55,210 bases of DNA, taken from assembly GCF_001517975.1 (NCBI RefSeq), contig NZ_KQ950182.1:512073-567282 (forward strand). The letters are read 5' to 3'. The first letter of the stretch is position 1, and each line of letters begins with the position of its first letter. The translations under genes were made by a program, and so were the position numbers. The notes beneath the pieces were generated by a model that was given only the letters and a program-made list of their open reading frames with translations, was not told where the DNA came from and did no database searches. Source of the DNA: Thermobifida cellulosilytica TB100 (lineage in GTDB: Bacteria; Actinomycetota; Actinomycetes; Streptosporangiales; Streptosporangiaceae). Of the stretch, positions 1-10,347 are shown one piece after another.

Positions 1-497
1 GCGGAGCCGCCCCCGGAGGAAGAGGCTGGCCCGCCAAGGGCTGGCCGGCCAGCGGGGTCACCCCCGGCGGCAGCGGGCCGGACGCGGGCGGCCGCATGGG
101 TCCCAGCGGGGCCTGGGGGCCTGATGCGAGGACGTCCTGGCCCTGGGCGGGCTGGGGCGGCGGAGGGGGAAACGCAGGCCGAGGGGCCTGCGCGGTCTCG
201 TTCATGCCCCGGTTCGGGGAGGTGGGCGGCCGCATGGGTCCCAGCGGGGCCTGGGGGCCTGATGCGAGGACGTCCTGGCCCTGGGCGGGCTGGGGCGGCG
301 GAGGGGGAAACGCGGACCGCGGAGCCTGCGCGGTCTCGTCCGCGCCCGGATTCGGGGGCGCGGGGGGAAGCGGCGGCCCGTAGGGGGCGGGGCCGTCGGT
401 GGGCTCGTTCGGCTGGGGTGCGATGGGAGACTCCGGATGCTGTCCTGGGGCGGGAGCGAGCCGGGGAGCGACCCGTCCCCGCCGCGTACTGCGTCAC
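1..497 (-). CDS. Proline-rich protein, N-terminal part, runs off left edge; apparent frameshift
   Basis: The reverse frame with codons at 2-4, 5-7 and so on is open from 493 to the left edge and reads like real protein: Pro/Gln/Ala-rich segments such as APYGPPLPPAPPNPG and FPPPPPQPAQGQD with high-GC third positions. It has no start codon below the TGA at 494-496. A GTG at 495-497, preceded by a purine-rich stretch, begins MTQYAAG in the neighbouring frame; skipping one G of the four-G run (CCCC at 477-480 on the plus strand) joins it as MTQYAAGRVAPRLAPAPG. I infer a one-base insertion or a sequencing error. Long Pro-rich N-termini are common on actinobacterial membrane or type VII secretion proteins, but the function is not visible here. 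Confidence 0.4.
   Translation of the reverse strand, partial: MTQYAAGTGRSPARSRPRTASGVSHRTPAERAHRRPRPLRAAASPRAPESGRGRDRAGSAVRVSPSAAPARPGPGRPRIRPPGPAGTHAAAHLPEPGHERDRAGPSACVSPSAAPARPGPGRPRIRPPGPAGTHAAARVRPAAAGGDPAGRPALGGPASSSGGGS
86..361. repeat. 138-bp tandem duplication inside the Pro-rich gene
   Basis: Bases 86-175 recur without mismatch at 224-313, an offset of 138 bp, and weaker similarity continues beyond. The offset is 46 codons, so the duplication keeps frame and gives two copies of a Pro-rich module containing FPPPPPQPAQGQDVLASG. Confidence 0.85.
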
Positions 498-915
498 GAT
501 TCCGTATGCTCGCCTGCTCAGGAACGGTCGCGAGGCCGCAGACCGGACTGGCTGGGGGGCGAAAGGGATCCTGTCGGAGGGGGCGCGTTCGGGGGGACAC
601 ACCACCGGAAGCGAACAAGAGGGAGAGCGGTGACGGACCCTTCCCGGCCGCGCGCTATCCTCGTGAGGTAAGGCGGTGGCGACACTGCCGCCACTATCCT
701 AGTCAGTGCTCTCCACGGGGGACCGTTCCACCGTCCGGTTCCGCTAGCGGAGCGACTGACCTCAAAAGACGCGCGGGCGCGTGACCAACCCGACGGGTCG
801 GGGCCGGTGACGGTGCACAAGCACTCGTCACTCAAGGCATAATGAGAGTGGAGTAATCGCGCACCGCGACATGAGCGCTGGCCACCCCATGGCACGAAAC
901 CGGTGCATGGGGGCT
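498..915. other. Intergenic stretch without convincing genes
   Basis: Reading frames here lack family resemblance and coding-like third positions. The stretch should contain the promoter of the leftward Pro-rich gene. A CATAAT hexamer at 838-843 follows two nearby CACTC motifs, but I could not pair it with a good -35 box. Confidence 0.5.
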
Positions 916-945
916 TTGACCTGTGACTCATGTCCGGGCTACGAT
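916..945 (+). promoter_or_regulatory. Putative promoter of rplM-rpsI
   Basis: TTGACC at 916-921, an 18-base spacer and TACGAT at 940-945 resemble an actinobacterial housekeeping sigma promoter. Transcription would start near 952 and give a leader of about 190 bases before rplM, long enough for regulation, although I recognise no known leader motif. Confidence 0.55.
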
Positions 946-1141
946 TCTCCTTCGTTGTGCGTTGAGTTGCCGTGGGTACCCACCAGACCTCGTTGGGCGC
1001 CGATCACGCATCACCGTCTGCGCACTCAAACCTACCGAAACGGCCCTCGGGGAACCGGGTGCCTTTCGGGCCAGTAATACGAGTTTCCCCGTCTTCGCAA
1101 GCGCGGAGGCGGACACCGCCGACTGAGAAGGCAATACGATC

Positions 1142-1591
1142 GTGCGCACATTCAGCCCCAAGCCCAGCGATGTCCAGCGTCAGTGGCACGTCATCGACGC
1201 CTCCGATGTCGTGCTCGGCAGGCTGGCGAGCCACGTCGCTGCGCTGCTTCGCGGCAAGCACAAGCCGTACTACGCGCCCCACATCGACACCGGTGATTAC
1301 GTGATCGTCGTGAACGCCGACAAGGTGGCGCTGACCGGTAAGAAGTTGCAGCAGAAGCGGGCCTACCGGCACTCCGGCTACCCCGGTGGTCTGCGCGCTG
1401 TCCCCTACAGCGAACTGATGGCCAAGAACCCGGCCCGCGCTGTGGAGAAGGCGGTCAAGGGCATGCTGCCGAAGAACTCTCTGGGCCGTCAGATGGCCAA
1501 GAAGCTCAAGGTGTACGCCGGGCCGGAGCACCCGCACCAGGCCCAGCAGCCGGTGCCGTTCGAGATCACCAAGATCCAGCAGCCCGCGTAG
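1142..1591 (+). CDS. rplM: 50S ribosomal protein L13
   Basis: The 149-residue product is a full-length L13, an early-assembling protein of the large ribosomal subunit. It begins [20 protein letters not shown] and contains the family signatures [24 protein letters not shown] and [12 protein letters not shown]. The GTG start is preceded by GAGAAGG. rpsI follows 34 bases downstream, the near-universal L13-S9 pair, so both are probably one transcript. Confidence 0.98.
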   Translation: MRTFSPKPSDVQRQWHVIDASDVVLGRLASHVAALLRGKHKPYYAPHIDTGDYVIVVNADKVALTGKKLQQKRAYRHSGYPGGLRAVPYSELMAKNPARAVEKAVKGMLPKNSLGRQMAKKLKVYAGPEHPHQAQQPVPFEITKIQQPA

Positions 1592-1625
1592 GCGTTCGCG
1601 AGACTAAGGAAGTACGAGGAGAACC

Positions 1626-2135
1626 GTGGTCGAGCCCACCGGCATCGAAGACGTTCAGGAATTCGACGAGAACTCCGAGGAGTTCCCGGCCGAGTACACC
1701 ACCGAGAGCCCCGAGGTGGCCGGCGAGACGTACATTCCGACCGCTTCCGGGCCCGCCCTGGGGACCGGGCGGCGCAAGACCGCCGTCGCGCGCGTCCGCG
1801 TCGTCCCCGGCACCGGCGAGTGGAAGATCAACGGCAAGTCGCTCGAGGCCTACTTCCCGGACAAGGTGCACCAGCAGCTCATCAAGGAGCCCCTGGTCAC
1901 CCTGGGCTTCGAGGGCGCCTACGACGTCTTTGCCCGCCTGAACGGCGGCGGCACCAGCGGCCAGGCCGGTGCGCTCCGTCACGGCCTCGCCCGCGCGCTC
2001 GCCGCCATGGACCCCGAGCACAACCGCCCGCCGCTGAAGAAGGCCGGCTTCCTCACCCGCGACGCCCGCCAGGTGGAGCGGAAGAAGGCCGGTCTCAAGA
2101 AGGCCCGCAAGGCTCCGCAGTACTCCAAGCGGTAG
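1626..2135 (+). CDS. rpsI: 30S ribosomal protein S9
   Basis: The 169-residue product is S9, whose C-terminal tail reaches the P-site tRNA in the small subunit. About 40 acidic N-terminal residues (many Glu and Asp) precede the conserved core, which starts near [13 protein letters not shown] and ends in the typical basic tail [12 protein letters not shown]. Such acidic extensions are usual in actinobacteria. GAGGAG lies five bases before the GTG start. It is co-transcribed with rplM. Confidence 0.97.
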   Translation: MVEPTGIEDVQEFDENSEEFPAEYTTESPEVAGETYIPTASGPALGTGRRKTAVARVRVVPGTGEWKINGKSLEAYFPDKVHQQLIKEPLVTLGFEGAYDVFARLNGGGTSGQAGALRHGLARALAAMDPEHNRPPLKKAGFLTRDARQVERKKAGLKKARKAPQYSKR

Positions 2136-2355
2136 CACGCCTTCCCGGTTCGGCGGCCGCGTCGTTCGACGCCGCCACGACTGGACGTGTTCCACCGGAA
2201 CAAGGTCCCAGGCCCGCCAGCCATCCGTCAGGAGGACGGGTGGCCAGTGCGGGCCACAGTCGTTTCTGTCGACGCTCGGCCGCGTCAACCGCCGCATACT
2301 GGATCCCATGGCGTTGACCAGCGCCGTCACCTGGACGAAACGGAGCGATTGGTTC

Positions 2356-3696
2356 GTGACACGGCTGTTTGGCACTGACGGAGTCCGCGGGCTCGCAGGA
2401 CGCGACCTCACCGCTGGACTGGCACTTGATCTCGCGATCGCGGCGGCCGAGGTACTGCCGGACCGGAACACGGGAGGAAGACGGCCCCGAGCGGTGGTCG
2501 GCCGCGATCCGCGCGCCTCGGGCGAGTTCCTGGAGGCGGCTGTGGTCGCGGGACTGGCCAGTGCGGGGGTGGACGTGGTCCGGCTCGGCGTGCTGCCCAC
2601 CCCGGCCGTGGCCTTCCTGACCGGGACGCTGGACGCGGACTTCGGCGTCATGCTGTCGGCCAGTCACAACCCGGCTCCCGACAACGGCATCAAGTTCTTC
2701 GCGCGCGGCGGCCACAAACTGCCCGACGAGGTCGAGGACGAGATCGAGCGGCGCCTGGGCAACCCGGCCCCCGGAGCGACCGGGAGGGACGTCGGCCGGG
2801 TCACCGACACCGCCGACGGCGCGGAACGCTACATCAACCACCTGGTGGACTCCCTGCCCCACCGGCTGGACGGCCTCAAGGTCGTCGTGGACTGCGCCAA
2901 CGGCGCCGCGGTGGGAATCGCCCCCGAGGCGCTGCGCCGCGCGGGAGCCGAGGTCGTCACCATCGGCGACCAGCCCGACGGGTTCAACATCAACGAAGGC
3001 TGCGGCTCCACCCACCTGGACGCGCTGCGCGCGGCGGTGCTGGAGCACAACGCCGACGCGGGCATCGCGCACGACGGGGACGCCGACCGCTGCCTGGCCG
3101 TGGCCGCCGACGGCTCGGTCGTCGACGGCGACCAGATCATGGCCGTCCTGGCGCTGGAACTGCACGAACGGGACGCGCTGAACGAGGACACCCTCGTGGT
3201 CACCGTCATGTCCAACCTCGGCCTCAAACTCGCCATGAAGGAGGCCGGCATCACCGTCGTGGAGACCCCCGTCGGGGACCGCTACGTCCTGGAGGCGATG
3301 CGGGCCGGATCGTACTCGCTCGGCGGCGAGCAGTCCGGGCACGTGATCCTGCTGGACCACGCCACCACCGGCGACGGCCTGCTGACCGGGATGCACCTGC
3401 TCGCCGCCGTCAACCGCCGGGGGGTGGCGCTGGCGGAACTGGTCAAGGTCATGAACCGCCTGCCGCAGGTGCTGGTGAACGTGCGCGGCGTGGACAAGAC
3501 CCGGGTCGCCACCTCCGAGCGGATCGCCGTCGAGGTGGCCCAGGCCGAGGCGGAGCTCGGCGACAGCGGCCGGGTACTGCTGCGCCCCAGCGGCACCGAG
3601 CCGATGGTGCGGGTGATGGTCGAGGCGGCCTCGCAGGAACGCGCCCAGGACGTCGCGGACCGGCTCGCCGAGGTGGTCCGCGAGGAGCTGGGATAG
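2356..3696 (+). CDS. glmM: Phosphoglucosamine mutase
   Basis: Converts glucosamine-6-phosphate to glucosamine-1-phosphate on the route to UDP-GlcNAc and peptidoglycan. The 446-residue product has the four family signatures: the phosphoserine loop [12 protein letters not shown] near residue 102, the metal loop DGDADRC, the sugar-binding GEQSGH and the phosphate-binding [13 protein letters not shown] chose the GTG at 2356 because homologues begin at [11 protein letters not shown]; an in-frame ATG at 2308 would add 16 unconserved residues. A CATACT hexamer at 2295-2300 would place transcription initiation near 2308. glmS, the preceding enzyme of the pathway, converges from the other side. Confidence 0.96.
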   Translation: MTRLFGTDGVRGLAGRDLTAGLALDLAIAAAEVLPDRNTGGRRPRAVVGRDPRASGEFLEAAVVAGLASAGVDVVRLGVLPTPAVAFLTGTLDADFGVMLSASHNPAPDNGIKFFARGGHKLPDEVEDEIERRLGNPAPGATGRDVGRVTDTADGAERYINHLVDSLPHRLDGLKVVVDCANGAAVGIAPEALRRAGAEVVTIGDQPDGFNINEGCGSTHLDALRAAVLEHNADAGIAHDGDADRCLAVAADGSVVDGDQIMAVLALELHERDALNEDTLVVTVMSNLGLKLAMKEAGITVVETPVGDRYVLEAMRAGSYSLGGEQSGHVILLDHATTGDGLLTGMHLLAAVNRRGVALAELVKVMNRLPQVLVNVRGVDKTRVATSERIAVEVAQAEAELGDSGRVLLRPSGTEPMVRVMVEAASQERAQDVADRLAEVVREELG

Positions 3697-3870
3697 CGCC
3701 GCACGGCGGCGCGCAGGCCCGGGCGTGATCCTTTTCTCCGGCGCCGCCCCGCAGGGCCTCAGCGGCCCTCTCAGCAGCCGTACCGCCTCCTGCCCGGACC
3801 CGCGGGCCCCGGAGGCGGGGCGGCTCCCGTTCCCGGACCGCCGTCCGCGCTCCGCCCGGCCAGGGCACAC

Positions 3871-3908
3871 GGAAGGGGGCGGCTCCCCGCGGGGAGCCGC
3901 CCCCTTCC
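3871..3908. terminator. Bidirectional hairpin between glmM and glmS
   Basis: An 18-base arm (GGAAGGGGGCGGCTCCCC) and its exact reverse complement are separated by two bases. The hairpin lies between two converging genes and can serve both strands. No T-run follows, as is frequent in high-GC actinobacteria. Confidence 0.8.
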
Positions 3909-3932
3909 GTCCGTTCGGCGGCGCCCGGCGGA

Positions 3933-5786
<1,854 letters not shown>

Positions 5787-5799
5787 GAGCGTCAGAGTA
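5787..5799 (-). promoter_or_regulatory. -10-like element directly before glmS
   Basis: On the reverse strand TACTCT is followed by exactly seven bases (GACGCTC) and the ATG of glmS. This matches the TANNNT placement seen in leaderless actinobacterial genes. No convincing -35 box is visible. Confidence 0.45.
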
Positions 5800-5958
5800 A
5801 CCAAAAAAGGAGGCGGAAGAGAGCTGCGACGGTCTGGCCCAATCACGATTTTCGCAGGTAGCGGTATAGACCAGAGGTCCGTGTACCCCCTTTGACGCAG
5901 GTCGTGGCGGTGCGGTTCGCCCGCATTCGCCCGCGGGAGCGTCTGGCTTCTCACACAG

Positions 5959-5987
5959 AAAAACCCGAGGTCCGAGCGTTTCCCGGG
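5959..5987 (-). terminator. Rho-independent terminator of the DoxX-like gene
   Basis: On the reverse strand, immediately after the stop codon, CCCGGG pairs with CTCGGG (one G-U pair) and is followed by five T. Confidence 0.6.
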
Positions 5988-6527
5988 CTAGCGCAGCCAG
6001 GGGAAGCGCCGCACCAGCGGGCTCTGGCGCCAGACCCGGCCCAGTCCCCAGACCTCTCCCGAGCCGTTGGCGGCCAGACCGAAACCGAGCAGGAGCAGGA
6101 TCAGGTGGAGGTTGACGAACAGGTCCGGCGGGTCGGGGAACCGGGCCAGCGCGGACAGGCCCATCAGCAGCGCGTTGCCGACCGCGGCGGCGCGCAGCGC
6201 CACCCCCAGGGTGAAGGCCGCGCACAGCAGCAGGAGCAGCAGCATCAGGGCCAGGTCGAGCAGGGGATGGCCCGCCGTGGGGCGGAAGAGCTCCGCGGCG
6301 GGGGAATCCAGGCTGATCAGGGACCACCGGATCGGGCTGTTGCCGGTGAGCCAGGCCCGCTCGGGCGGCGCGAACCAGCCCAGGCCGAAGGTGAGGTCCA
6401 GGAAGGCCCACAGGTAGCCCAGCCCCAGGTTGATCCGGAGCAGCGGCCACACGACGGCGGCCGTGTCGCCCGACGGGCCGGTCGGGGCGGGACGCAGGCT
6501 GTGGGAGCGCTCACGGAGCACGGACAC
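5988..6527 (-). CDS. DoxX-like integral membrane protein
   Basis: The 179-residue product has four hydrophobic segments and the N-terminal motif [23 protein letters not shown], which resembles the RI-x-LG-x-x-F/Y-x-x-x-G opening of DoxX/TQO small-subunit proteins. A non-membrane loop with RWSLISLDS follows, then helices around [29 protein letters not shown] and [17 protein letters not shown]. DoxX proteins are linked to quinone or thiol redox chemistry, but this relative has no assigned reaction. I chose the GTG at 6527 because GAGGAG lies 11 bases upstream; the ATG at 6566 lacks such support. Confidence 0.65.
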   Translation of the reverse strand: MSVLRERSHSLRPAPTGPSGDTAAVVWPLLRINLGLGYLWAFLDLTFGLGWFAPPERAWLTGNSPIRWSLISLDSPAAELFRPTAGHPLLDLALMLLLLLLCAAFTLGVALRAAAVGNALLMGLSALARFPDPPDLFVNLHLILLLLGFGLAANGSGEVWGLGRVWRQSPLVRRFPWLR

Positions 6528-6744
6528 GGGAATCTCCACTCCTCGGATCTGCAAGGAAGACAGCACACAAGGGGGGTGTCGTCCAGCGCAACCGGCGCGT
6601 ACCGTCGGAATAGTTCACCGCTGCGGTCTTTTTACGCGCCCCGGACCAGGACTTTGCGCTCGGTCCGGCCGGGAGCGGGTGATCCGGTCCGGCACGGGGG
6701 CAGGGAAGAGGCGGGGCGCACGCCGATACCGAATCCCGTTCGTC

Positions 6745-6758
6745 TAGGGTGGGCAGAC
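6745..6758 (+). promoter_or_regulatory. -10-like element directly before coaA
   Basis: TAGGGT at 6745-6750 lies eight bases before the GTG of coaA, compatible with a leaderless transcript. The same bases could instead serve as a weak purine-rich ribosome binding site, so the assignment is uncertain. Confidence 0.35.
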
Positions 6759-7703
6759 GTGTCTCATGCGACGAAGAACGGCTTCCTGACGCCGTACATG
6801 GAACTCGACCGCGATTCGTGGGCCGAGTTGCGGGCGGCGACCCCACTGTCGCTGACCGAAGCGGAGCTGGAGGTGCTGCGCGGCACCGCGGACCCCACCT
6901 CGCTGGACGAGGTCCGCGACATCTACCTGCCGCTGTCCCGGCTGCTCAACCTCTACGTCAAGGCCACCCGGCAGCGCCACGCGGCGGTGCGCGGCTTCCT
7001 CGGGGAGAGCGACCGCCCCACCCCCTTCGTCATCGGAGTGGCCGGAAGCGTGGCGGTCGGCAAGTCCACCACGGCCCGGCTGCTGCGGGCACTGCTGGCC
7101 CAGTGGCCCGACCACCCCAACGTCGAACTCGTCAGCACCGACAACTTCCTGTACCCCAACGCGGTGCTCCAGGAGCGCGGGATCATGAACCGCAAGGGCT
7201 TCCCCGAGAGCTACGACCGGCGCGCGCTGCTCCGGTTCGTCTCGGAGATGAAGGCCGGCGCCGACATGATGAAGATCCCCATCTACTCGCACCTGGCCTA
7301 CGACATCCTGCCCGGCGAGACGCAGACCGTGCACCGGCCCGACATCCTCATCGTCGAGGGCATCAACGTGCTCCAGCCGCCTCCTGCGGGACGGCTGGCA
7401 CTGGCCGACTTCTTCGACTTCTCCCTCTACGTGGACGCCCGGGTGGAGCACATCCGCTCCTGGTACCTGGACCGGTTCATGGAGCTGCGCCGCACCGCCT
7501 TCGAGGACCCGCGCTCCTACTTCCACGCCATGGCCACCTCCGCCACCGAGGAGGAGGCCAGGGAGTTCGCGCTCAACACGTGGCGCACCATCAACGAGGT
7601 CAACCTGGTGGAGAACATCATCCCCACCAGGCCGCGCGCCACCCTCGTCCTCTACAAGGGCGAGGACCACCGGGTCCGCCGGGTCCGACTGCGCAAGACC
7701 TGA
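6759..7703 (+). CDS. coaA: Pantothenate kinase, type I
   Basis: Phosphorylates pantothenate, the first step of coenzyme A synthesis. The 314-residue length matches the bacterial CoaA family. The P-loop [12 protein letters not shown] is near residues 93-104, followed by [35 protein letters not shown], the Walker B-like [12 protein letters not shown] and the C-terminal [19 protein letters not shown]. The open frame continues far upstream, but homologues start close to the GTG at 6759, where [13 protein letters not shown] begins. The gene is divergent from the DoxX-like gene. Confidence 0.96.
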   Translation: MSHATKNGFLTPYMELDRDSWAELRAATPLSLTEAELEVLRGTADPTSLDEVRDIYLPLSRLLNLYVKATRQRHAAVRGFLGESDRPTPFVIGVAGSVAVGKSTTARLLRALLAQWPDHPNVELVSTDNFLYPNAVLQERGIMNRKGFPESYDRRALLRFVSEMKAGADMMKIPIYSHLAYDILPGETQTVHRPDILIVEGINVLQPPPAGRLALADFFDFSLYVDARVEHIRSWYLDRFMELRRTAFEDPRSYFHAMATSATEEEAREFALNTWRTINEVNLVENIIPTRPRATLVLYKGEDHRVRRVRLRKT

Positions 7704-7707
7704 CCCC

Positions 7708-8208
7708 TCAGGAGCCGCGGGGGCGGTGCCCGGTGGGACCCAGGCAGTCGGCGAACGGGCCGTCGGAGCCGAGCAGCCGGTCCAGGGCGGGGTCCAGGTG
7801 GTCGCGGTGCCACAGCCCCGGCCCCGACGGCCCGGACAGGTGGGTGTCGGTGAGTTCCAGGTAGGCCAGGCGCACCGCGTGCAGCCGTCCCACCGCCTCG
7901 TGGTGCTCCCACCAGGCCGGGCACCAGCGGGTCACCGGCCCCGCGTAGACCGGGATGAGGAAGTCGTTCACCCAGGAGACGAGGGCGGCGAGCTCGCCGC
8001 GGTACTCCTCCCGGGACAGGTTGAAGATGAACTGCGACGCGGGCTGCCGCTCCTGCGACCGCGGGGGCGCGGTACTGGTCGCGATCTCGCTGAGCTGGGT
8101 TTGCAGCCGGATGACGTCCGCGCCGAGCTTGTGCATGGCGTTCTGCAGGAGGGAGACGCGGTCGGTCAAGCCGGAGTCGGTGGTAACACGGTCGTCAGTG
8201 AAGGTCAT
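7708..8208 (-). CDS. DUF4913-type protein
   Basis: The 166-residue product has a probable short coiled coil near residues 18-40 (SLLQNAMHKLGADVIRLQTQLSEI) and a C-terminal half with FLIPVYAGPVTRWCPAWWEHHEAVGRLHAVRLAYLEL. The WC-x-x-WW-x-H-x-x-A pattern resembles DUF4913, a family of unknown function that I associate with actinobacterial plasmids and integrative elements. Its stop is four bases from the convergent coaA stop. Its presence beside core genes may mark an insertion. No function is assigned. Confidence 0.6.
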   Translation of the reverse strand: MTFTDDRVTTDSGLTDRVSLLQNAMHKLGADVIRLQTQLSEIATSTAPPRSQERQPASQFIFNLSREEYRGELAALVSWVNDFLIPVYAGPVTRWCPAWWEHHEAVGRLHAVRLAYLELTDTHLSGPSGPGLWHRDHLDPALDRLLGSDGPFADCLGPTGHRPRGS

Positions 8209-8419
8209 GGAAGTGTTCCGTGCTGCTGCTCGATGGATGGCGGCTGGTCTTCGCGGTGGCAAAAGTAAACCAGGGAGGGCAATCGGCCCCGGCGGGTGGA
8301 TCGGGTAGCTGTGTGGCGGAGGACACACAGCCGCGTCGGGTGGAACATCACCACCATGATCGCACCGAGCGCCGGGCATGCCGTGCGATCGATCCGACCG
8401 TCGACCGATAGGGGAGAGC

Positions 8420-9895
8420 ATGCGCACCGCACACGTCGTGGAGACCGTCCGAACCGCCGAGCACGCGCTCATGGCCCGGCTCCCCGACGGCACGCTGATG
8501 CACCGGGCCGCCTTCGGACTGGCCTCGGTCTGCGCGCAGATCCTGCCCCGCGTCTCGGGGGCGCGGGTGGTGCTGCTGGTCGGCAGCGGCGACAACGGCG
8601 GCGACGCGCTCTTCGCCGGAGCCGAACTGGCGCGGCGCGGCGCCGCGGTGACGGCGGTCGCCGCGGGCCGCACCCCGCACCCGGGCGGCCTGGCCGCGCT
8701 GCGCGCCGCCGGAGGCCGCACCGCCGCCGTGGCGGAGGCCGCCGACCTCGTCGCCGCCGCCGACCTGGTCGTGGACGGCCTCGTGGGGATCGGCGTGCGC
8801 GGGGCGCTGCGCGAACCGCACGCCTCCCTGGCCGCGCTGACCGAGACCACCGACGCCGCCGTGGTCGCCGTGGACCTGCCCAGCGGGGTCGACGCGGACA
8901 CCGGCGCGGTCCCCGGGGCCAGCGTGCGGGCCGACGTCACCGTCACCTTCGGCACCCACAAGCCGGGGCTGCTCGTCGACCCGGGAGCGCAGCGCGCCGG
9001 GGTCGTGGAGTTCGTGGACATCGGCCTGGCCCCGGACCTGCCCGCCCCGGACGTGGTCGCCCCGCAGGCCGCCGACGTCGCCGCGCTGCTGCCGCGCCCG
9101 ACCGCCGAGAGCGACAAGTACCGGCGGGGCGTGCTCGGCCTGGCGGCGGGCAGCGACCGCTACCGGGGGGCCGCGGTGCTCGCGGCCGGGGGAGCGCTGC
9201 GCACCGGCGTGGGCATGCTCCGCTACGCGGGACAGCCCGAGGTGGCCCGCGAGGTGGTGGCCCGCTGGCCGGAGGCGGTCGTGTCGGTCCTGGACCCGAT
9301 GGACCCGGTGGCGAGCCTGCCCCGGCGGGTGGCCGCGTGGGTGATCGGGCCGGGCCGCGGCCTGCACCCCACGGCCGCGGCGGAACTGGAGGCGGTGCTG
9401 GCCACCGAGGAGCCGGTGCTGGTGGACGCCGACGCCATCACCCTGCTGGCGCGCGACCCGGACCTGGTGCGCAAGCGCGACGCCCCCACCCTGCTCACCC
9501 CGCACGCGGGCGAGCTGTCGCGGCTGCTGCCCGGCGCCGACCGCGCCGACATCGAGGCCAACCGGCTGGAGCACGCGCGGCGGGCCGCCGCCGAGTACGG
9601 CTGCACGGTGCTGCTCAAGGGCTCCACGACCCTGGTCGCCGAACCGGGCAGGCCGGTGGCGGCCAACCCGACCGGCACCCCGCTGCTGGCCACCGCGGGC
9701 AGCGGGGACGTACTGGCGGGCATGATCGGCGCGCTGCTGGCGGCTGGCCTGCCCTCGTGGGAGGCCGCGGTGTGCGGTGCCTACCTGCACGGCCTGGCCG
9801 CCCGCCTGGCCCACGACGGCGCACCGATCAGCGCCTCCGACCTGTTCGACGCCGTCCCCCGGGCCATCGCAGCGGTCACCCGCCCCGGGGAGTAG
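8420..9895 (+). CDS. nnr: Bifunctional NAD(P)H-hydrate epimerase / ADP-dependent dehydratase
   Basis: Repairs hydrated NADH and NADPH. The 491-residue product fuses an N-terminal epimerase (roughly residues 1-210; VVLLVGSGDNGGDALFAG, VAVDLPSGVDADTG) to a C-terminal ribokinase-like dehydratase (roughly 225-491; ADAITLLAR, LLTPHAGELSRL, LLKGSTTLVA and NPTGTPLLATAGSGDVLAG with the catalytic Asp). GGGGAG precedes the ATG closely. In many actinobacteria alr and the tsa genes follow directly; here about 9 kb of accessory DNA intervenes. Confidence 0.95.
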   Translation: MRTAHVVETVRTAEHALMARLPDGTLMHRAAFGLASVCAQILPRVSGARVVLLVGSGDNGGDALFAGAELARRGAAVTAVAAGRTPHPGGLAALRAAGGRTAAVAEAADLVAAADLVVDGLVGIGVRGALREPHASLAALTETTDAAVVAVDLPSGVDADTGAVPGASVRADVTVTFGTHKPGLLVDPGAQRAGVVEFVDIGLAPDLPAPDVVAPQAADVAALLPRPTAESDKYRRGVLGLAAGSDRYRGAAVLAAGGALRTGVGMLRYAGQPEVAREVVARWPEAVVSVLDPMDPVASLPRRVAAWVIGPGRGLHPTAAAELEAVLATEEPVLVDADAITLLARDPDLVRKRDAPTLLTPHAGELSRLLPGADRADIEANRLEHARRAAAEYGCTVLLKGSTTLVAEPGRPVAANPTGTPLLATAGSGDVLAGMIGALLAAGLPSWEAAVCGAYLHGLAARLAHDGAPISASDLFDAVPRAIAAVTRPGE

Positions 9896-9901
9896 ACGCG
9901 G

Positions 9902-9927
9902 GCGGCCGTGCCCCGGGGCACGGCCGC
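9902..9927 (+). terminator. Palindromic hairpin after nnr
   Basis: A perfect 26-base palindrome (arm GCGGCCGTGCCCC) begins seven bases after the nnr stop and can fold with an 11-bp stem and a CCGG tetraloop. There is no T-run. It marks the end of the core segment and the left edge of the island. Confidence 0.65.
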
Positions 9928-10001
9928 AGCACAGAAGGGCCTGCCCCGGACGTGGGATTCGAGGGCCGTCCGCCGGGCGGCGGTACGGGGACCCCTGCCG
10001 C

Positions 10002-10159
10002 CTGCTTCGGCCGCGAGGCGCGGCAGCCTTGACCGCTCCTCGGGTGCGGGAGGGACTGTCGGCCGCCGGGTTCCCGGATGGCGGAGCGCTGCGGAGAGCC
10101 GACAACCCCTCAAGCACCAGAGCGCCCCTCAAGGCTGCCGGGCCTCCCGGCCGAAGCAG
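10002..10159. mobile_element. 158-bp element with terminal inverted repeats, copy 1
   Basis: The left end (10002-10032, beginning CTGCTTCGGCCGCGAGG) and the right end (10129-10159, ending CGGCCGAAGCAG) are 31-base inverted repeats matching at 29 positions. The interior has no convincing gene. A second copy of the same length lies just past the far end of the CRISPR array. The structure resembles a MITE or a REP-like element; no transposase or clear target-site duplication is seen. Confidence 0.7.
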
Positions 10160-10347
10160 ACCGGAGGCTTCCCCGCCCGCATCGCCCCCACCCCCGGGGC
10201 CCCGTCAGCGGCTCCAGCACCCGACCGCCCGCTCGGAACGCCAGTGTTCTTCCGCCAAAATTGGTCTAAGGTGACTGACGGGCCGAGACTGCCCTGCAAG
10301 GTTGATCACGGCAAGATAACGCCCCGAAAAACCGCAGGTCAGTTTCT
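10160..10347 (+). promoter_or_regulatory. CRISPR leader
   Basis: The leader side is on the left because the rightmost repeat is degenerate. The last 100 bases are less GC-rich than their surroundings (for example CCAAAATTGG near 10255 and CAAGATAACG near 10312). CAGGTC followed by AGTTTCT directly precedes the first repeat. A CAGGTC at the identical distance precedes the lone relic repeat at 14349, so this motif probably belongs to the leader end used in spacer integration. Confidence 0.7.

Noticed and set aside
871-1126. Short frames upstream of rplM
   Set aside because: They lie in the probable promoter and leader, lack ribosome binding sites and resemble nothing known.
2095-3870. 591-residue reverse frame across glmM
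   Set aside because: Antisense to glmM, whose signature motifs are unmistakable.
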